Of a stretch of DNA of 64,000 nt, positions 7,937-16,841 are shown in pieces. Position 1 is the stretch's first letter. Each line of letters starts with the position of its first letter. Made by a program: the position numbers and the translations under genes. The notes beneath the pieces are model-generated. The model was not told where the DNA came from. It made no database searches and was given only the letters and a program-made list of their open reading frames with translations. Source of the DNA: Streptomyces sp. NBC_00620 (GTDB taxonomy: Bacteria; Actinomycetota; Actinomycetes; Streptomycetales; Streptomycetaceae); NCBI RefSeq assembly GCF_026341825.1, contig NZ_JAPENY010000002.1:868001-932000 (forward strand), written 5' to 3'.

Positions 7937-9373
7937 ATGCTGACCATCCTCGGCTTCACCATGATCGCGACCTTCTTGGTCCTGATCATGCTGAAAAAGA
8001 TGTCGCCGATCGCGGCGCTCGTGCTGATTCCGGCACTCTTCTGTGTGTTCGTCGGAAAGGGCGCCAAGCTCGGTGACTACGTCATCGACGGCGTCACCAG
8101 CCTCGCCCCCACCGCGGCGATGCTCATGTTCGCGATCGTCTACTTCGGAGTGATGATCGACGTCGGGCTCTTCGACCCGATCGTGCGCGGCATCCTGAAG
8201 TTCTGCAAGGCCGACCCCCTGCGCATCGTGGTCGGCACCGCCGTCCTCGCCGCCATCGTCTCCCTCGACGGCGACGGCTCGACCACCTTCATGATCACCG
8301 TCTCGGCGATGTACCCGCTGTACAAGCGCCTCAAGATGAGCCTCGTCGTGATGACCGGCGTCGCCGCCATGGCCAACGGCGTGATGAACACCCTCCCCTG
8401 GGGCGGCCCCACCGCCCGAGCCGCGACCGCCCTCAAGCTCGACGCCAGCGACATCTTCGTACCGATGATCCCGGCCCTCGCCGTCGGCCTCCTCGGCGTC
8501 TTCGTGCTCTCGTACGTCCTCGGCCGACGCGAGCGCACACGGCTCGGCGTGCTGACGCTGGACGAGGTGCTGGAGCCGCAGGAGACCGAAACGGTTCTGG
8601 TCGGCGCGGGTTCCGGCGCCGGCAGCGGTGGCCCGGTCGACCTCGGCAAGAAGGCCGTGAGCACCGGCGGTTCGGGCTCCGGCACGGACGCCGACGCTTC
8701 TGAGGCCGAGGCTCCTGAGGAGGACGACAGCTTCGCCGTCCTCGACCCCAACCGTGCCACCCTGCGCCCCAAGCTCTACTGGTTCAACGCGCTGCTCACG
8801 CTCACCCTGCTCACCGCCATGATCATGGAGTGGCTGCCGATCCCGGTGCTGTTCCTGCTCGGTGCCGCCCTCGCGCTCACCGTCAACTTCCCCCACATGC
8901 CCGACCAGAAGGCCCGCCTCGGCGCCCACGCCGAAAACGTCCTCAACGTCTCCGGCATGGTCTTCGCCGCCGCCGTCTTCACCGGCGTCCTCCAGGGCAC
9001 CGGCATGGTCGACCACATGGCCACGTGGCTCGTCGACATCATCCCGGCCAGCATGGGCCCGCACATGGCCCTCGTCACCGGCGTGCTGAGCCTCCCGCTC
9101 ACCTACTTCATGTCGAACGACGGCTTCTACTTCGGCGTCCTCCCGGTCCTCGCCGAGGCCGGCGCCGCCCACGGCGTCACCCCGCTGGAAATGGCCCGCG
9201 CCTCGCTCGTCGGCCAGCCGCTGCACATGTCGAGCCCGCTGGTCCCGGCCGTGTACGTCCTGGTCGGCATGGCCAAGGTCGAGTTCGGCGACCACACAAG
9301 GTTCGTGGTGAAGTGGGCCGCGCTCACATGTCTGATCATCCTCGGGGCAGGGCTGTTGTTCGGGATCATCTGA
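7937..9373 (+). CDS. citM: CitMHS-family citrate-metal/proton symporter
   Basis: This 478-residue, strongly hydrophobic integral membrane protein imports citrate complexed with a divalent metal ion, driven by protons. It has about 11-12 predicted membrane spans. Family landmarks are VSLDGDGSTTFMITVSAMYPLYKRL, MNTLPWGGPTARA and LTYFMSNDGFYFGVLPVL. A Gly/Ser- and acid-rich loop (about residues 205-265) separates the two halves. The ATG at 7937 has no ribosome site and a -10-like TAGGTAT seven bases upstream, suggesting leaderless translation. An MFS transporter gene follows after 39 bases. The symbol follows the Bacillus family name. Confidence 0.9.
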   Translation: MLTILGFTMIATFLVLIMLKKMSPIAALVLIPALFCVFVGKGAKLGDYVIDGVTSLAPTAAMLMFAIVYFGVMIDVGLFDPIVRGILKFCKADPLRIVVGTAVLAAIVSLDGDGSTTFMITVSAMYPLYKRLKMSLVVMTGVAAMANGVMNTLPWGGPTARAATALKLDASDIFVPMIPALAVGLLGVFVLSYVLGRRERTRLGVLTLDEVLEPQETETVLVGAGSGAGSGGPVDLGKKAVSTGGSGSGTDADASEAEAPEEDDSFAVLDPNRATLRPKLYWFNALLTLTLLTAMIMEWLPIPVLFLLGAALALTVNFPHMPDQKARLGAHAENVLNVSGMVFAAAVFTGVLQGTGMVDHMATWLVDIIPASMGPHMALVTGVLSLPLTYFMSNDGFYFGVLPVLAEAGAAHGVTPLEMARASLVGQPLHMSSPLVPAVYVLVGMAKVEFGDHTRFVVKWAALTCLIILGAGLLFGII

Positions 9374-9412
9374 CGCTCGTACCCGTACGACTCCTCCAGG
9401 AGGTAAAGAACC

Positions 9413-10645
9413 ATGGGGCCCGGTGGAAACCGCGGCTGGCTGCTGCGCCTCGTCATCGCCTTCAGCTTCGCTCAGGGGGCGGTGTCGATGGCGCGGCCCG
9501 CCGTCTCCTACCGGGCCCTCGCCCTTGGCGCCGACGAGCGCGCGATCGGCGTGATCGCGGGTGTCTACGCTCTCCTGCCGCTCTTCGCCGCGGTACCGCT
9601 GGGCCGCCGCACCGACCACGGCCGCTGCGCACCGCTGCTGCCCATCGGCGTCGTGCTCATCGCGGGCGGCTGCGCCCTCAGCGGCAGGGCGAACTCGCTC
9701 ACGGCGATGGCGGCTTGGAGCGGAGTGATGGGCCTGGGCCACCTGTGCTTCGTGATCGGCGCCCAGTCGATTGTCGCCCGCCAGTCCGCGCCGCACGAAC
9801 AGGACCGCAACTTCGGCCATTTCACCATCGGCGCCTCCCTCGGCCAGCTGATCGGTCCGATCGCCGCGGGCACTCTCATCGGCGGTTCCGACATGGCGGG
9901 CACCAGCGCGCTGGCCCTGCTCGTCGCGGGCGGAGTCGCCGCCGTCTCGTTCACCTCTCTGTGGCGCATCGAACGCCGTACGCCCGCCAAGTCCCGTACC
10001 GCACAAGGCGACCGCGTTCCCGTGCGCCGCATACTGCGCACCCGGGGCGTCCCCGCGGGCATCTTCATCAGTCTCGCCGTGCTGTCCGCGACGGACATCC
10101 TCACGGCGTATCTGCCGGTCGTCGGTGAGCACCGGGGCATCGCGCCGTCAGTGATCGGCCTGCTGCTGAGCCTGCGAGCGGCGGCGACGATCGCCTGCCG
10201 GCTGGTGATGACGCCGATGCTGCGGCTCCTTGGCCGGACCGCGCTGCTCACCGTGACGTGTCTGGCGGCGGGCCTGGTGTGTGCGGGCATCGCGCTGCCG
10301 GTGCCGGTCTGGGCGCTGGCCGCGATGCTCCTGGTTCTCGGGTTCTGCCTGGGCGTCGGTCAGCCGCTGTCCATGACGACGGTCGTCCAGGCCGCCCCCG
10401 AAGGCGCCCGTTCCACCGCCCTCGCCCTTCGGTTGACCGGCAATCGGCTCGGCCAGGTCGCCGCGCCCGCCGCCGCGGGCCTGGTCGCCGGAGTCGCGGG
10501 GGTGGCCGCGCCGTTCGTGATGCTGGGTGCGCTGTTGCTGGTGTCATCGGGCATCGCGCTGCGTTCGCCCGCGAAGCCGGAGGTCGCGGGCCTTGGTGAG
10601 CCGGTGCGGAGCCGGGTGCCTCTGCGCCGTAAGAGCGATATCTGA
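9413..10645 (+). CDS. Major facilitator superfamily transporter
   Basis: A 410-residue transporter with about 12 hydrophobic spans. An MFS-like loop, PLGRRTDHGR, lies near residue 65 between spans 2 and 3, and there is a charged central loop near residue 190 (ERRTPAKSRTAQGDR). An almost ideal ribosome site, AGGAGGT, precedes the ATG. It sits 39 bases after the citrate transporter and is probably co-transcribed. The substrate is unknown; the position suggests an organic acid or a drug-like efflux role, with no sequence support for either. Confidence 0.88.
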   Translation: MGPGGNRGWLLRLVIAFSFAQGAVSMARPAVSYRALALGADERAIGVIAGVYALLPLFAAVPLGRRTDHGRCAPLLPIGVVLIAGGCALSGRANSLTAMAAWSGVMGLGHLCFVIGAQSIVARQSAPHEQDRNFGHFTIGASLGQLIGPIAAGTLIGGSDMAGTSALALLVAGGVAAVSFTSLWRIERRTPAKSRTAQGDRVPVRRILRTRGVPAGIFISLAVLSATDILTAYLPVVGEHRGIAPSVIGLLLSLRAAATIACRLVMTPMLRLLGRTALLTVTCLAAGLVCAGIALPVPVWALAAMLLVLGFCLGVGQPLSMTTVVQAAPEGARSTALALRLTGNRLGQVAAPAAAGLVAGVAGVAAPFVMLGALLLVSSGIALRSPAKPEVAGLGEPVRSRVPLRRKSDI

Positions 10646-10693
10646 CGGAGTGTCGGGCGCTGCTGCCGCCTTTTCCTGGGCAGATGTGAAAGG

Positions 10694-10735
10694 GAATCAG
10701 GTGCATGTCCAATTTGTATGACAATCACCTGATTC
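10694..10735 (+). promoter_or_regulatory. Stem-loop directly upstream of the secreted-protein ribosome site
   Basis: A perfect 10-bp inverted repeat (gaatcaggtg at 10694-10703, cacctgattc at 10726-10735) encloses a 22-base AT-rich loop and ends at the GGAGG ribosome site of the gene starting at 10748. It could be a DNA operator or an mRNA structure controlling ribosome access. Confidence 0.5.
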
Positions 10736-10747
10736 GGAGGAACTCGC

Positions 10748-11377
10748 ATGCCCACCTCGTCCCTTCCAGGCCGCCGCCGGAGTGCCGTCACCCTCGCGGC
10801 TCTCGCAGTCGTGGGATCCACCCTCGCCGCAGCCCCGGCCGCGTTCGCCGCTCCCGGTGACAACGGCACCGTCAAGGTCCACGTGGTGGGCACGGCCGTC
10901 GAGGCCCGCCTGAACCAGCCCAAGGTGTGCCTGTTCTACCTCGACGCCTTCAACTTCGACGTGGCGGAGGGCATCACCTGGACCCTCGTGACGCAGCCCG
11001 CGGTCACCGGCGGTGCCACCCTCGGCGGGAAGATCACCCTCGACACGGGTGCTGGCCGGACGGCGAACCTGACGCTGCCCGACGGGCAGTACAAGCTCAC
11101 CTGGAAGATCGACGGCGGCAACGGCGCGGGCAAGCACAAGGTCTTCAAGGTCAACTGCCCGGACCGCCCGGGTGGCGGCCCCGGCGGACCCGGCGGTGGT
11201 CCAGGCGGACCCGGCGGTGGTCCGGGCGGACCGCACGGCGGGCCCCCCGCGGGCGGCGGCGGCCTCGCCCACACCCAGGACTTCGCGCCGGTCGCCGGGG
11301 CGGCGGCCGTAGGCCTTGTCGTGGCCGGGGGAGCCGTGTACCTCCGGCTGCGCCGTCGCCCCGATGGCGCGGCGTAG
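10748..11377 (+). CDS. Secreted cell-wall-anchored protein, probable sortase substrate
   Basis: This 209-residue protein has a Sec signal peptide (positive GRRRS, hydrophobic core, AAFA cleavage near residue 34), a beta-rich domain with two cysteines (about 50 and 139), and a Pro/Gly-rich linker of PGGPGGG repeats (about 143-175). It ends in a sorting-type tail: LAHTQDF, a hydrophobic span and LRLRRRPDGAA. The tail matches a sortase signal, but the usual LAxTG or LPxTG is here LAHTQ. The coding region overlaps the next gene, a class F sortase, by 14 bases, which supports a substrate-enzyme pair. The function of the beta domain is not recognised. Confidence 0.8.
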   Translation: MPTSSLPGRRRSAVTLAALAVVGSTLAAAPAAFAAPGDNGTVKVHVVGTAVEARLNQPKVCLFYLDAFNFDVAEGITWTLVTQPAVTGGATLGGKITLDTGAGRTANLTLPDGQYKLTWKIDGGNGAGKHKVFKVNCPDRPGGGPGGPGGGPGGPGGGPGGPHGGPPAGGGGLAHTQDFAPVAGAAAVGLVVAGGAVYLRLRRRPDGAA

Positions 11378-12188
11378 ACGCGCCCGCAGGCCCTGGTACC
11401 GGACGCGCGCCTACCGCCTGACACGGACCCTCGTGATGTCCGTCTGTCTGGTGGTGGGCGGCGTCTGGTGGGCGGGGGAGGACGAACCCACGGACGCGAC
11501 CGCGAACCTGGCCCAGGTTCCGGTCGCCGCCGACGGTAACGGCAGCGGCAGTGGCGATGCGCGCGGTGCGAAGTCCCATCGCGCCGAGGGTGAAGGACGC
11601 GGGACGAAGTCCCACCGTTCCGGCGCCGATGGGCGCGGCGGCGCGAACCCCCTCCGCCCCGCGCCCACCCGGCCGGTCCGGCCCGCCCGGCCGAAGCCCC
11701 CGCCCAGGCCGCTGCCGCGCTCCCCGGCGGCCTCGCTCGCCATCCCGTACCTCGGTCTGGAGGCGCCGGTCATGGGCCTCGGGCTCGACCGGGAACGGCG
11801 GCTCACCGCTCCTCCGGTGGACGACCCGAAACTCGTCGGCTGGTACGCGGGCGGACCGACGCCGGGCGAGCGGGGCACCGCTGTCGCCGTCGGCCACCTC
11901 GACACCAGGACGGGGCCCGCCGTATTCGCCGCGATCGGGCAACTCCGGCCCGGCAGACTCGTCGAGGCCCGGCGCGCCGACGGGCGGACCGCCGTCTACA
12001 CCGTGGACGCGGTGAAGACGTACGAGAAGGCGCACTTCCCCAACAAGGAGGTGTACGGGGACAGGGGGCGCCCCGAGCTGCGTCTGATCACCTGCGGCGG
12101 CACGTACGACCGGAAGAAGGGGTACGCCAGCAATGTCGTCGTCTTCGCGCATCTCACGGAGACCCGGGGCCGCGCCCGCGGCACATGA
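11364..12188 (+). CDS. Class F sortase
   Basis: A 274-residue membrane-anchored transpeptidase that would attach the preceding protein to the cell envelope. A basic N-terminus (ARRRRARRPWYRTRAYR) is followed by one membrane span, a long low-complexity Arg/Gly/Pro linker (about residues 45-125) and the sortase domain (about 130-265). Catalytic candidates are the His in AVAVGHLD and the Cys in LRLITCGG. The usual catalytic Arg region reads YDRKKGYASNVVVFA, so which Arg serves is uncertain. The ATG at 11364 lies inside the end of the upstream gene (14-base overlap), indicating coupled translation. Confidence 0.88.
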   Translation: MARRRRARRPWYRTRAYRLTRTLVMSVCLVVGGVWWAGEDEPTDATANLAQVPVAADGNGSGSGDARGAKSHRAEGEGRGTKSHRSGADGRGGANPLRPAPTRPVRPARPKPPPRPLPRSPAASLAIPYLGLEAPVMGLGLDRERRLTAPPVDDPKLVGWYAGGPTPGERGTAVAVGHLDTRTGPAVFAAIGQLRPGRLVEARRADGRTAVYTVDAVKTYEKAHFPNKEVYGDRGRPELRLITCGGTYDRKKGYASNVVVFAHLTETRGRARGT

Positions 12189-12253
12189 GCCCACGGCAGC
12201 GTGAAGCTTCCCGGGCACCTGGGCACCCGGCACCCGGGCACTCTGGCGTCAGA

Positions 12254-12272
12254 AAACTAACATCGCTAGTTT
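12254..12272 (+). promoter_or_regulatory. TetR-type operator, family 2 (aldehyde dehydrogenase promoter)
   Basis: A 19-base palindrome, AAACTAAC-atc-GCTAGTTT, with one mismatch between the arms, lies 37 bases before the aldehyde dehydrogenase start. A sister site at 17888-17906, between a TetR gene and an acyl-CoA dehydrogenase gene, shares the AAACTAGC half-site and the 3-base spacer. Confidence 0.6.
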
Positions 12273-12309
12273 GGGGGCGGGCGACGCTGCCCTGCCCGGG
12301 AGGAACACG

Positions 12310-13698
12310 ATGAAGGCTCATCACGGCATGTACATAGGCGGCGAGTGGCGCCTCGCCGCCGGCGCGGACACGATCGAGGTCGTGAACCCGGTCGACGAGC
12401 AGGTGATCGGCCGGGTCCCCGCGGGCACCTCCGCGGACGTCGGCCACGCCGTACGGGCCGCCCGTGCCGCCCTCCCCGGCTGGGCCGCGACCCCGCCCAC
12501 CGAGCGGGCCGCGAAGCTGGCCGCCCTCCGCGACGTACTCGTCGCGCGCAAGGACGAGATAGCGGAGACCGTCACGGCCGAGCTCGGGTCGCCGCTGCCG
12601 TTCTCGCAGGCGGTGCACGCGGGGGTGCCGATCCTGGTGGCGGGTTCGTACGCCGAGCTGGCGGCGACGTACGCCTTCGAGGAGAAGGTGGGCAACTCGA
12701 CCGTCTATCACGAGCCTGTCGGCGTGGTCGGCGCGATCACGCCCTGGAACTACCCGCTGCACCAGATAGTCGCCAAGGTCGCCCCAGCCCTGGCGGCCGG
12801 CTGCACGGTGGTCCTGAAGCCCGCCGAGGACACCCCGCTGACCGCCCAGCTCTTCGCCGAAGCAGTGGCCGAGGCGGACCTTCCGGCGGGGGTCTTCAAC
12901 CTCGTCACCGGCCTCGGCCCGGTCGCGGGCCAGGCCCTCGCCGAACACCCGGATGTGGACCTGGTCTCCTTCACTGGCTCCACGGCGGTCGGCAGGCGGA
13001 TCGGCGCGACGGCCGGTGCGGCGGTCAAGCGGGTCGCCCTCGAACTCGGCGGCAAGTCGGCCAATGTCATCCTGCCGAGCGCCGACCTCGCCAAGGCCGT
13101 CAACGTCGGCGTCGCCAACGTGATGTCCAACTCCGGTCAGACGTGCAGTGCCTGGACCCGGATGCTGGTGCACACCTCGCAGTACGAGGAGGCTGTCGGG
13201 CTCGCCGCCGCGGCCGCGACCAAGTACGGCGACCGCATCGGCCCGGTCGTGAGCGCCAAACAGCGGTCCCGGGTGCGGAGTTACATCGAGAAGGGGATCG
13301 CGGAAGGCGCGCGACTGGTGGTGGGCGGCCCCGAATCCCCGCGCGAGCAGGGGTACTTCATCAGCCCGACCGTCTTCGCCGACGTCACACCGGACATGAC
13401 GATCGCTCAGGAGGAGATCTTCGGGCCGGTGTTGTCGATCATCCGGTACGAGGACGAGGAGGAAGCCGTCCGGATCGCCAACGGCACGGTGTACGGGCTC
13501 GCGGGCGCCGTCTGGGCGGCCGAGGAGGCGGAGGCCGTCGCCTTCGCGCGGCGACTCGACACCGGGCAGGTCGACATCAACGGAGGACGGTTCAACCCCC
13601 TTGCCCCGTTCGGCGGTTACAAGCAGTCGGGCGTGGGACGTGAACTGGGCTCGCACGGACTGACCGAGTACCTCCAGACCAAGTCCTTCCAGTTCTAG
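12310..13698 (+). CDS. NAD(P)-dependent aldehyde dehydrogenase
   Basis: A 462-residue ALDH-superfamily enzyme oxidising an aldehyde to the acid (or CoA-free acyl product). The catalytic Cys is in NSGQTCSAWTRM, the general-base Glu in LELGGKSANVIL, and the cofactor loop is FTGSTAVGRRI. EEIFGPVLSIIRYEDEEEA and PFGGYKQSGVGRELG are standard family motifs. The ATG at 12310 follows GGGAGG. The alcohol dehydrogenase gene starts 40 bases later, so the two probably convert an alcohol through its aldehyde to the acid. The substrate is unknown. The operator at 12254 suggests control by the TetR at 17220. Confidence 0.93.
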   Translation: MKAHHGMYIGGEWRLAAGADTIEVVNPVDEQVIGRVPAGTSADVGHAVRAARAALPGWAATPPTERAAKLAALRDVLVARKDEIAETVTAELGSPLPFSQAVHAGVPILVAGSYAELAATYAFEEKVGNSTVYHEPVGVVGAITPWNYPLHQIVAKVAPALAAGCTVVLKPAEDTPLTAQLFAEAVAEADLPAGVFNLVTGLGPVAGQALAEHPDVDLVSFTGSTAVGRRIGATAGAAVKRVALELGGKSANVILPSADLAKAVNVGVANVMSNSGQTCSAWTRMLVHTSQYEEAVGLAAAAATKYGDRIGPVVSAKQRSRVRSYIEKGIAEGARLVVGGPESPREQGYFISPTVFADVTPDMTIAQEEIFGPVLSIIRYEDEEEAVRIANGTVYGLAGAVWAAEEAEAVAFARRLDTGQVDINGGRFNPLAPFGGYKQSGVGRELGSHGLTEYLQTKSFQF

Positions 13699-13738
13699 CC
13701 CTCAAGTCCCTCTAGTTCTAGTCCTCAGGAGCACGCAC

Positions 13739-14821
13739 GTGGTTCGCGCAGCCGTACTTCCCGCCGTGGGCGCTCCTTTGGAGATCGCCGATATAGACCT
13801 GCCGGAACCCGGTCCCGGACAGGTCCGCATACGGCTCGCCGCCGCCGGGGTCTGCCACTCCGACCTCTCCCTGTCCGACGGCACCATGCGGGTGCCCGTC
13901 CCTGCGGTGCTTGGCCATGAGGGCGCCGGGACCGTCATCTCCGTCGGGGACGGCGTCACGCACGTCGTGCCGGGCGACGAGGTCGTCCTCAACTGGGCGC
14001 CATCCTGCGGAAGTTGCCACACCTGCTCGCTGGGAGAGGTGTGGCTGTGCGCCAACGCGCTGCGCGGCGCGGGCGACGTCTACGCACGGCGCGCCTCCGA
14101 CGGGAGCGATCTCCACCCAGGCCTGAACGTCGCCGCGTTCGCCGAGGAGACCGTCGTGGCCGCCGGATGCGTACTCCCCCTGCCGGACGGCGTGCCCCTC
14201 ACCGACGCCGCCCTCCTCGGCTGCGCCGTCCTCACCGGATACGGCGCCGTCCACCACTCCGCCAAGGTCCAACAGGGGGAGACCGTCGCCGTGTTCGGGG
14301 CCGGCGGGGTCGGGCTCGCGGCGCTGCAGGCGGCCCGGATCGCGGGCGCCTCGAAGATCGTCGCGGTCGACGTCTCACCCGCCAAGGAGTCACTCGCGCG
14401 CGACGCGGGCGCCACCGACTACGTCGTGGCCTCCGACGCCACCGCCCGCGAGATCCGCGCCCTCACCGGCAAGCAGGGCGTCGACGTGGCCGTCGAGTGC
14501 GTCGGCCGCGCCGTCACCATCCGCACCGCCTGGGACTCCACCCGACGCGGCGGCCGCACCACAGTCGTCGGCATCGGCGGCAAGGACCAGCAGGTTACCT
14601 TCAACGCTCTGGAGATCTTCCACTGGGGACGGACCCTTTCCGGCTGCGTGTACGGCAACTCCGACCCGGCGCGGGATCTGCCGGTACTGGCCGAGCATGT
14701 ACGGGCAGGGCGGCTGGACTTGGGGGCGCTGGTCACGGAGCGCATCGGGCTGGAGGGGATTCCGGGGGCGTTCGAGAACATGGTGGCGGGGAAGGGGGGA
14801 CGGGCGGTGGTGGTGTTTTAG
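13739..14821 (+). CDS. Zinc-dependent alcohol dehydrogenase (MDR family)
   Basis: A 360-residue medium-chain dehydrogenase. Catalytic zinc ligands are the Cys in AAGVCHSDLS, the His-Glu of LGHEGAGTV and a later Cys; the structural-zinc region reads CGSCHTCSLGEVWLC. The Rossmann motif GAGGVGLAALQAARIAG begins near residue 185. GTG at 13739 follows an AGGAG site. It is paired with the upstream aldehyde dehydrogenase in a two-gene operon. The closest type appears to be class III/NDMA-dependent-like enzymes; the substrate cannot be told from sequence alone. Confidence 0.92.
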   Translation: MVRAAVLPAVGAPLEIADIDLPEPGPGQVRIRLAAAGVCHSDLSLSDGTMRVPVPAVLGHEGAGTVISVGDGVTHVVPGDEVVLNWAPSCGSCHTCSLGEVWLCANALRGAGDVYARRASDGSDLHPGLNVAAFAEETVVAAGCVLPLPDGVPLTDAALLGCAVLTGYGAVHHSAKVQQGETVAVFGAGGVGLAALQAARIAGASKIVAVDVSPAKESLARDAGATDYVVASDATAREIRALTGKQGVDVAVECVGRAVTIRTAWDSTRRGGRTTVVGIGGKDQQVTFNALEIFHWGRTLSGCVYGNSDPARDLPVLAEHVRAGRLDLGALVTERIGLEGIPGAFENMVAGKGGRAVVVF

Positions 14822-14940
14822 AGCGTGCCTCGGGTTTCAGCCCCGGCCGGAGATCTTTCAGCCTCGTCGGCGCTTGAGGGCGAGGTGCGCCGTCCCGATC
14901 CCCCACCCACCCGTGGGGGCTGCACCCTTCAGCCCCGGGG

Positions 14941-15054
14941 AAGATCTTTTAGCCCGTCCGGCGTTTGAGGACGAGCGCGTCAGCGCGATACGGGGGTCTG
15001 GGGGCGGAGCCCCCAGAGACGGGACGGGTAGGGGCGGAGGGGGCGAAAACCCCC
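14941..15054 (+). repeat. Dispersed intergenic repeat, family 1, copy A
   Basis: An element of about 110 bases, almost identical to 17104-17218 and, in the opposite orientation, to 16842-16940. Its core is cccgtccggcgtttgagga, followed by a ctgggggc-gga-gcccccag hairpin and a gggacgggtaggggcggagg tail. It lies between the convergent genes ending at 14821 and 15060 and may terminate both. A weaker related piece (ttcagccccggccggagatc) precedes it from about 14840. Confidence 0.75.
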
Positions 15055-15059
15055 CGAGC

Positions 15060-15986
15060 TCAGGCCCGTTCCGGCTCCCGCTCCGGCGCGGCCGCCCTCG
15101 GCCGTGACCGGGACACCGCCACCCCGGCCAGGCACAGCACCCCGCCCGCGAGCGTCATCAGCCCGGGGACCTCGCCCAGGAACAGCCAGGACATCAACAC
15201 CACGAGCGCAGGCACCGCGTACGTCGTCGCCCCCATCCGGCTAGCCGTCGTACGGGCCAGCGCGTACGCCCACGTCGTGAACGCCAGCGCGGTCGGAAAC
15301 ATGCCCAGGTAAAGCATGTTGAGCGTCGCCGACACGGGCGCGTCCGCCGCTTCGTGGACGAGTTGCCCGGCGAACGGCAGGCACGCGACCGCCCCGACGA
15401 GGCAGCCGAACGTCGTGGCCTGGAGCGGACTCGCCCGGCCGAGGACGGGCTTCTGGGCGACGACCCCGGCCGCGTAGGTGACGGCCGCGAGCAGACACAG
15501 GACGACCCCGAGGACCGAGGAGCCGCCCTCGCCGGACATCGAGAGCCCCACGGCGACCGCCCCCGCGAACGACACCGCCATCCCCGCGAGCAGGCGCGGC
15601 GGCATGGCGTCGCCGAGCAGCCGGGAGCTGAGCAGGGCGAGGATGATCGGGCCGATGTTCACGACCAGTGCCGCTGTACCGGCGTCCACATGTTGCTCGC
15701 CCCAGTTGAGGGCGACCATGTAGACGCCGAACCAGAGCACTCCGGATATGGCGATGCCCCGCCAGGTCGAACGCGGTGGCCAACCCTCCCTGCGTACAAG
15801 GCAGATGGCGCCCAGAATGAGGGCTCCCGCCAGCAGCCTTCCGAGGGCGAGCGCACCCGGCGAGTACGCCGCCCCCGCGCTCCTGATCGAGACGAAGGCC
15901 GAGGCCCACAGCACGACGGTGACGGTCGCGGCGCCCGCGGCGAGTTTGTCGGTCCGCCGGGCGGTGGCGTGGGCCGGGGTGGTCAT
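15060..15986 (-). CDS. EamA/DMT-family transporter
   Basis: A 308-residue membrane protein with about ten hydrophobic spans arranged as two EamA repeats (about residues 10-140 and 150-290). Landmarks are VLWASAFVSIRSAG in the first helix and GATTYAVPALVVLMSWLFLGEVP in the second half. Such proteins export amino acids, other metabolites or drugs; the substrate here is unknown. Two adjacent ATGs exist (15989 and 15986); the second is better spaced from the AGGAG site. It lies 83 bases downstream of the ArsR-type regulator on the same strand and is probably its target. Confidence 0.88.
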   Translation of the reverse strand: MTTPAHATARRTDKLAAGAATVTVVLWASAFVSIRSAGAAYSPGALALGRLLAGALILGAICLVRREGWPPRSTWRGIAISGVLWFGVYMVALNWGEQHVDAGTAALVVNIGPIILALLSSRLLGDAMPPRLLAGMAVSFAGAVAVGLSMSGEGGSSVLGVVLCLLAAVTYAAGVVAQKPVLGRASPLQATTFGCLVGAVACLPFAGQLVHEAADAPVSATLNMLYLGMFPTALAFTTWAYALARTTASRMGATTYAVPALVVLMSWLFLGEVPGLMTLAGGVLCLAGVAVSRSRPRAAAPEREPERA

Positions 15987-16069
15987 CATGCTCCTGAGGC
16001 TAGGTGGGTGTGGAGGCAGGGTCTGGCGGATTTCGGACGGTGTGCCTGGAGGTTCGGTGCTGCCCTCGT

Positions 16070-16783
16070 TCAGTGCAGTGCCGTGGCCTCGATACCGAGG
16101 AGGCCGGCGAAGGCCCGTTCGCCTTCGGGCGTGACCTTGACCGCTCGCTCCGAGCCGATCCGTACGCACCAGCGCGCGTCGAGTGCGTGGCGGCACAGGG
16201 CCGCGCCGGCGGTGCCCGCGAGGTGGGGGCGGCGTTCGGTCCAGTCGAGGCAGGAGCGGGTCAGGGGGCGTCGGCCGGTGCGGTCCAGGCCGATGCCGGC
16301 GGTGTCGAACCAGCGGAGGCCGGCGTCGGTGAGCGCGAAGCCGGTGTCCTGGCGGAGGAGGCCGCGGTCCGTCAGGGCGTCGGTGAGGGTGATGCCGAGG
16401 CGGCCGGCGAGGTGGTCGTAGCAGGTGCGGGCGCGGGCCATCGCGGATCCGGCGCCGGACTCCCGCAGGGTGCGGGGTTGCCTGGTGGCGGTCGGTGCGA
16501 CCTGGGCGGCGAGGTCCTCGACGAGCTGTGCGACGCCGGTGTCGGCCAGTCGTACGTATCGGTGCCGGCCCTGGCGTTCCTCGGTGAGCAGGCCGCCCGC
16601 GACCAGCTTGCCGAGGTGTTCGCTGGCGGTGGACGCGGCGACCCCGGCGTGACGCGCCAGCTCGCCGGCGGTCCATGCCCGGCCGTCGAGCAACGCCAGC
16701 AGAATGCAGGCCCGCGTCTCATCGGCGATCAGCCCTGCCAGCGCCGCCAGCCCCGGCCCTGCCGGGTTCCTCGCCCTTGTCAT
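16070..16783 (-). CDS. ArsR-family winged-helix regulator
   Basis: A 237-residue protein with an N-terminal winged helix (about residues 10-90): LIADETRACILLALLDGRAWTAGELARHAGVAASTASEHLGKLVAGGLLTEERQGRHRYVRL. The long C-terminal region (about 100-235) is of the type found in larger actinobacterial ArsR proteins and contains several Cys and His residues (LTRSCLDW, AALCRHALDARWCVRIG), so metal or redox sensing is possible but unproven. ATG at 16783 is chosen over 16795 on weak ribosome-site grounds. It precedes the EamA transporter gene in the same direction. Confidence 0.85.
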   Translation of the reverse strand: MTRARNPAGPGLAALAGLIADETRACILLALLDGRAWTAGELARHAGVAASTASEHLGKLVAGGLLTEERQGRHRYVRLADTGVAQLVEDLAAQVAPTATRQPRTLRESGAGSAMARARTCYDHLAGRLGITLTDALTDRGLLRQDTGFALTDAGLRWFDTAGIGLDRTGRRPLTRSCLDWTERRPHLAGTAGAALCRHALDARWCVRIGSERAVKVTPEGERAFAGLLGIEATALH

Positions 16784-16841
16784 GCCGTCCAGCATGCGCC
16801 GGGAACACTTCGGCGGGCACCGAAGGGTGGTGGGGGTGGGA

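Noticed and set aside
15989..16676. N-terminal extension of the EamA transporter frame by 229 codons
   Set aside because: Its translation is Arg/Pro-rich shadow of the ArsR gene; the membrane protein starts cleanly at 15986.
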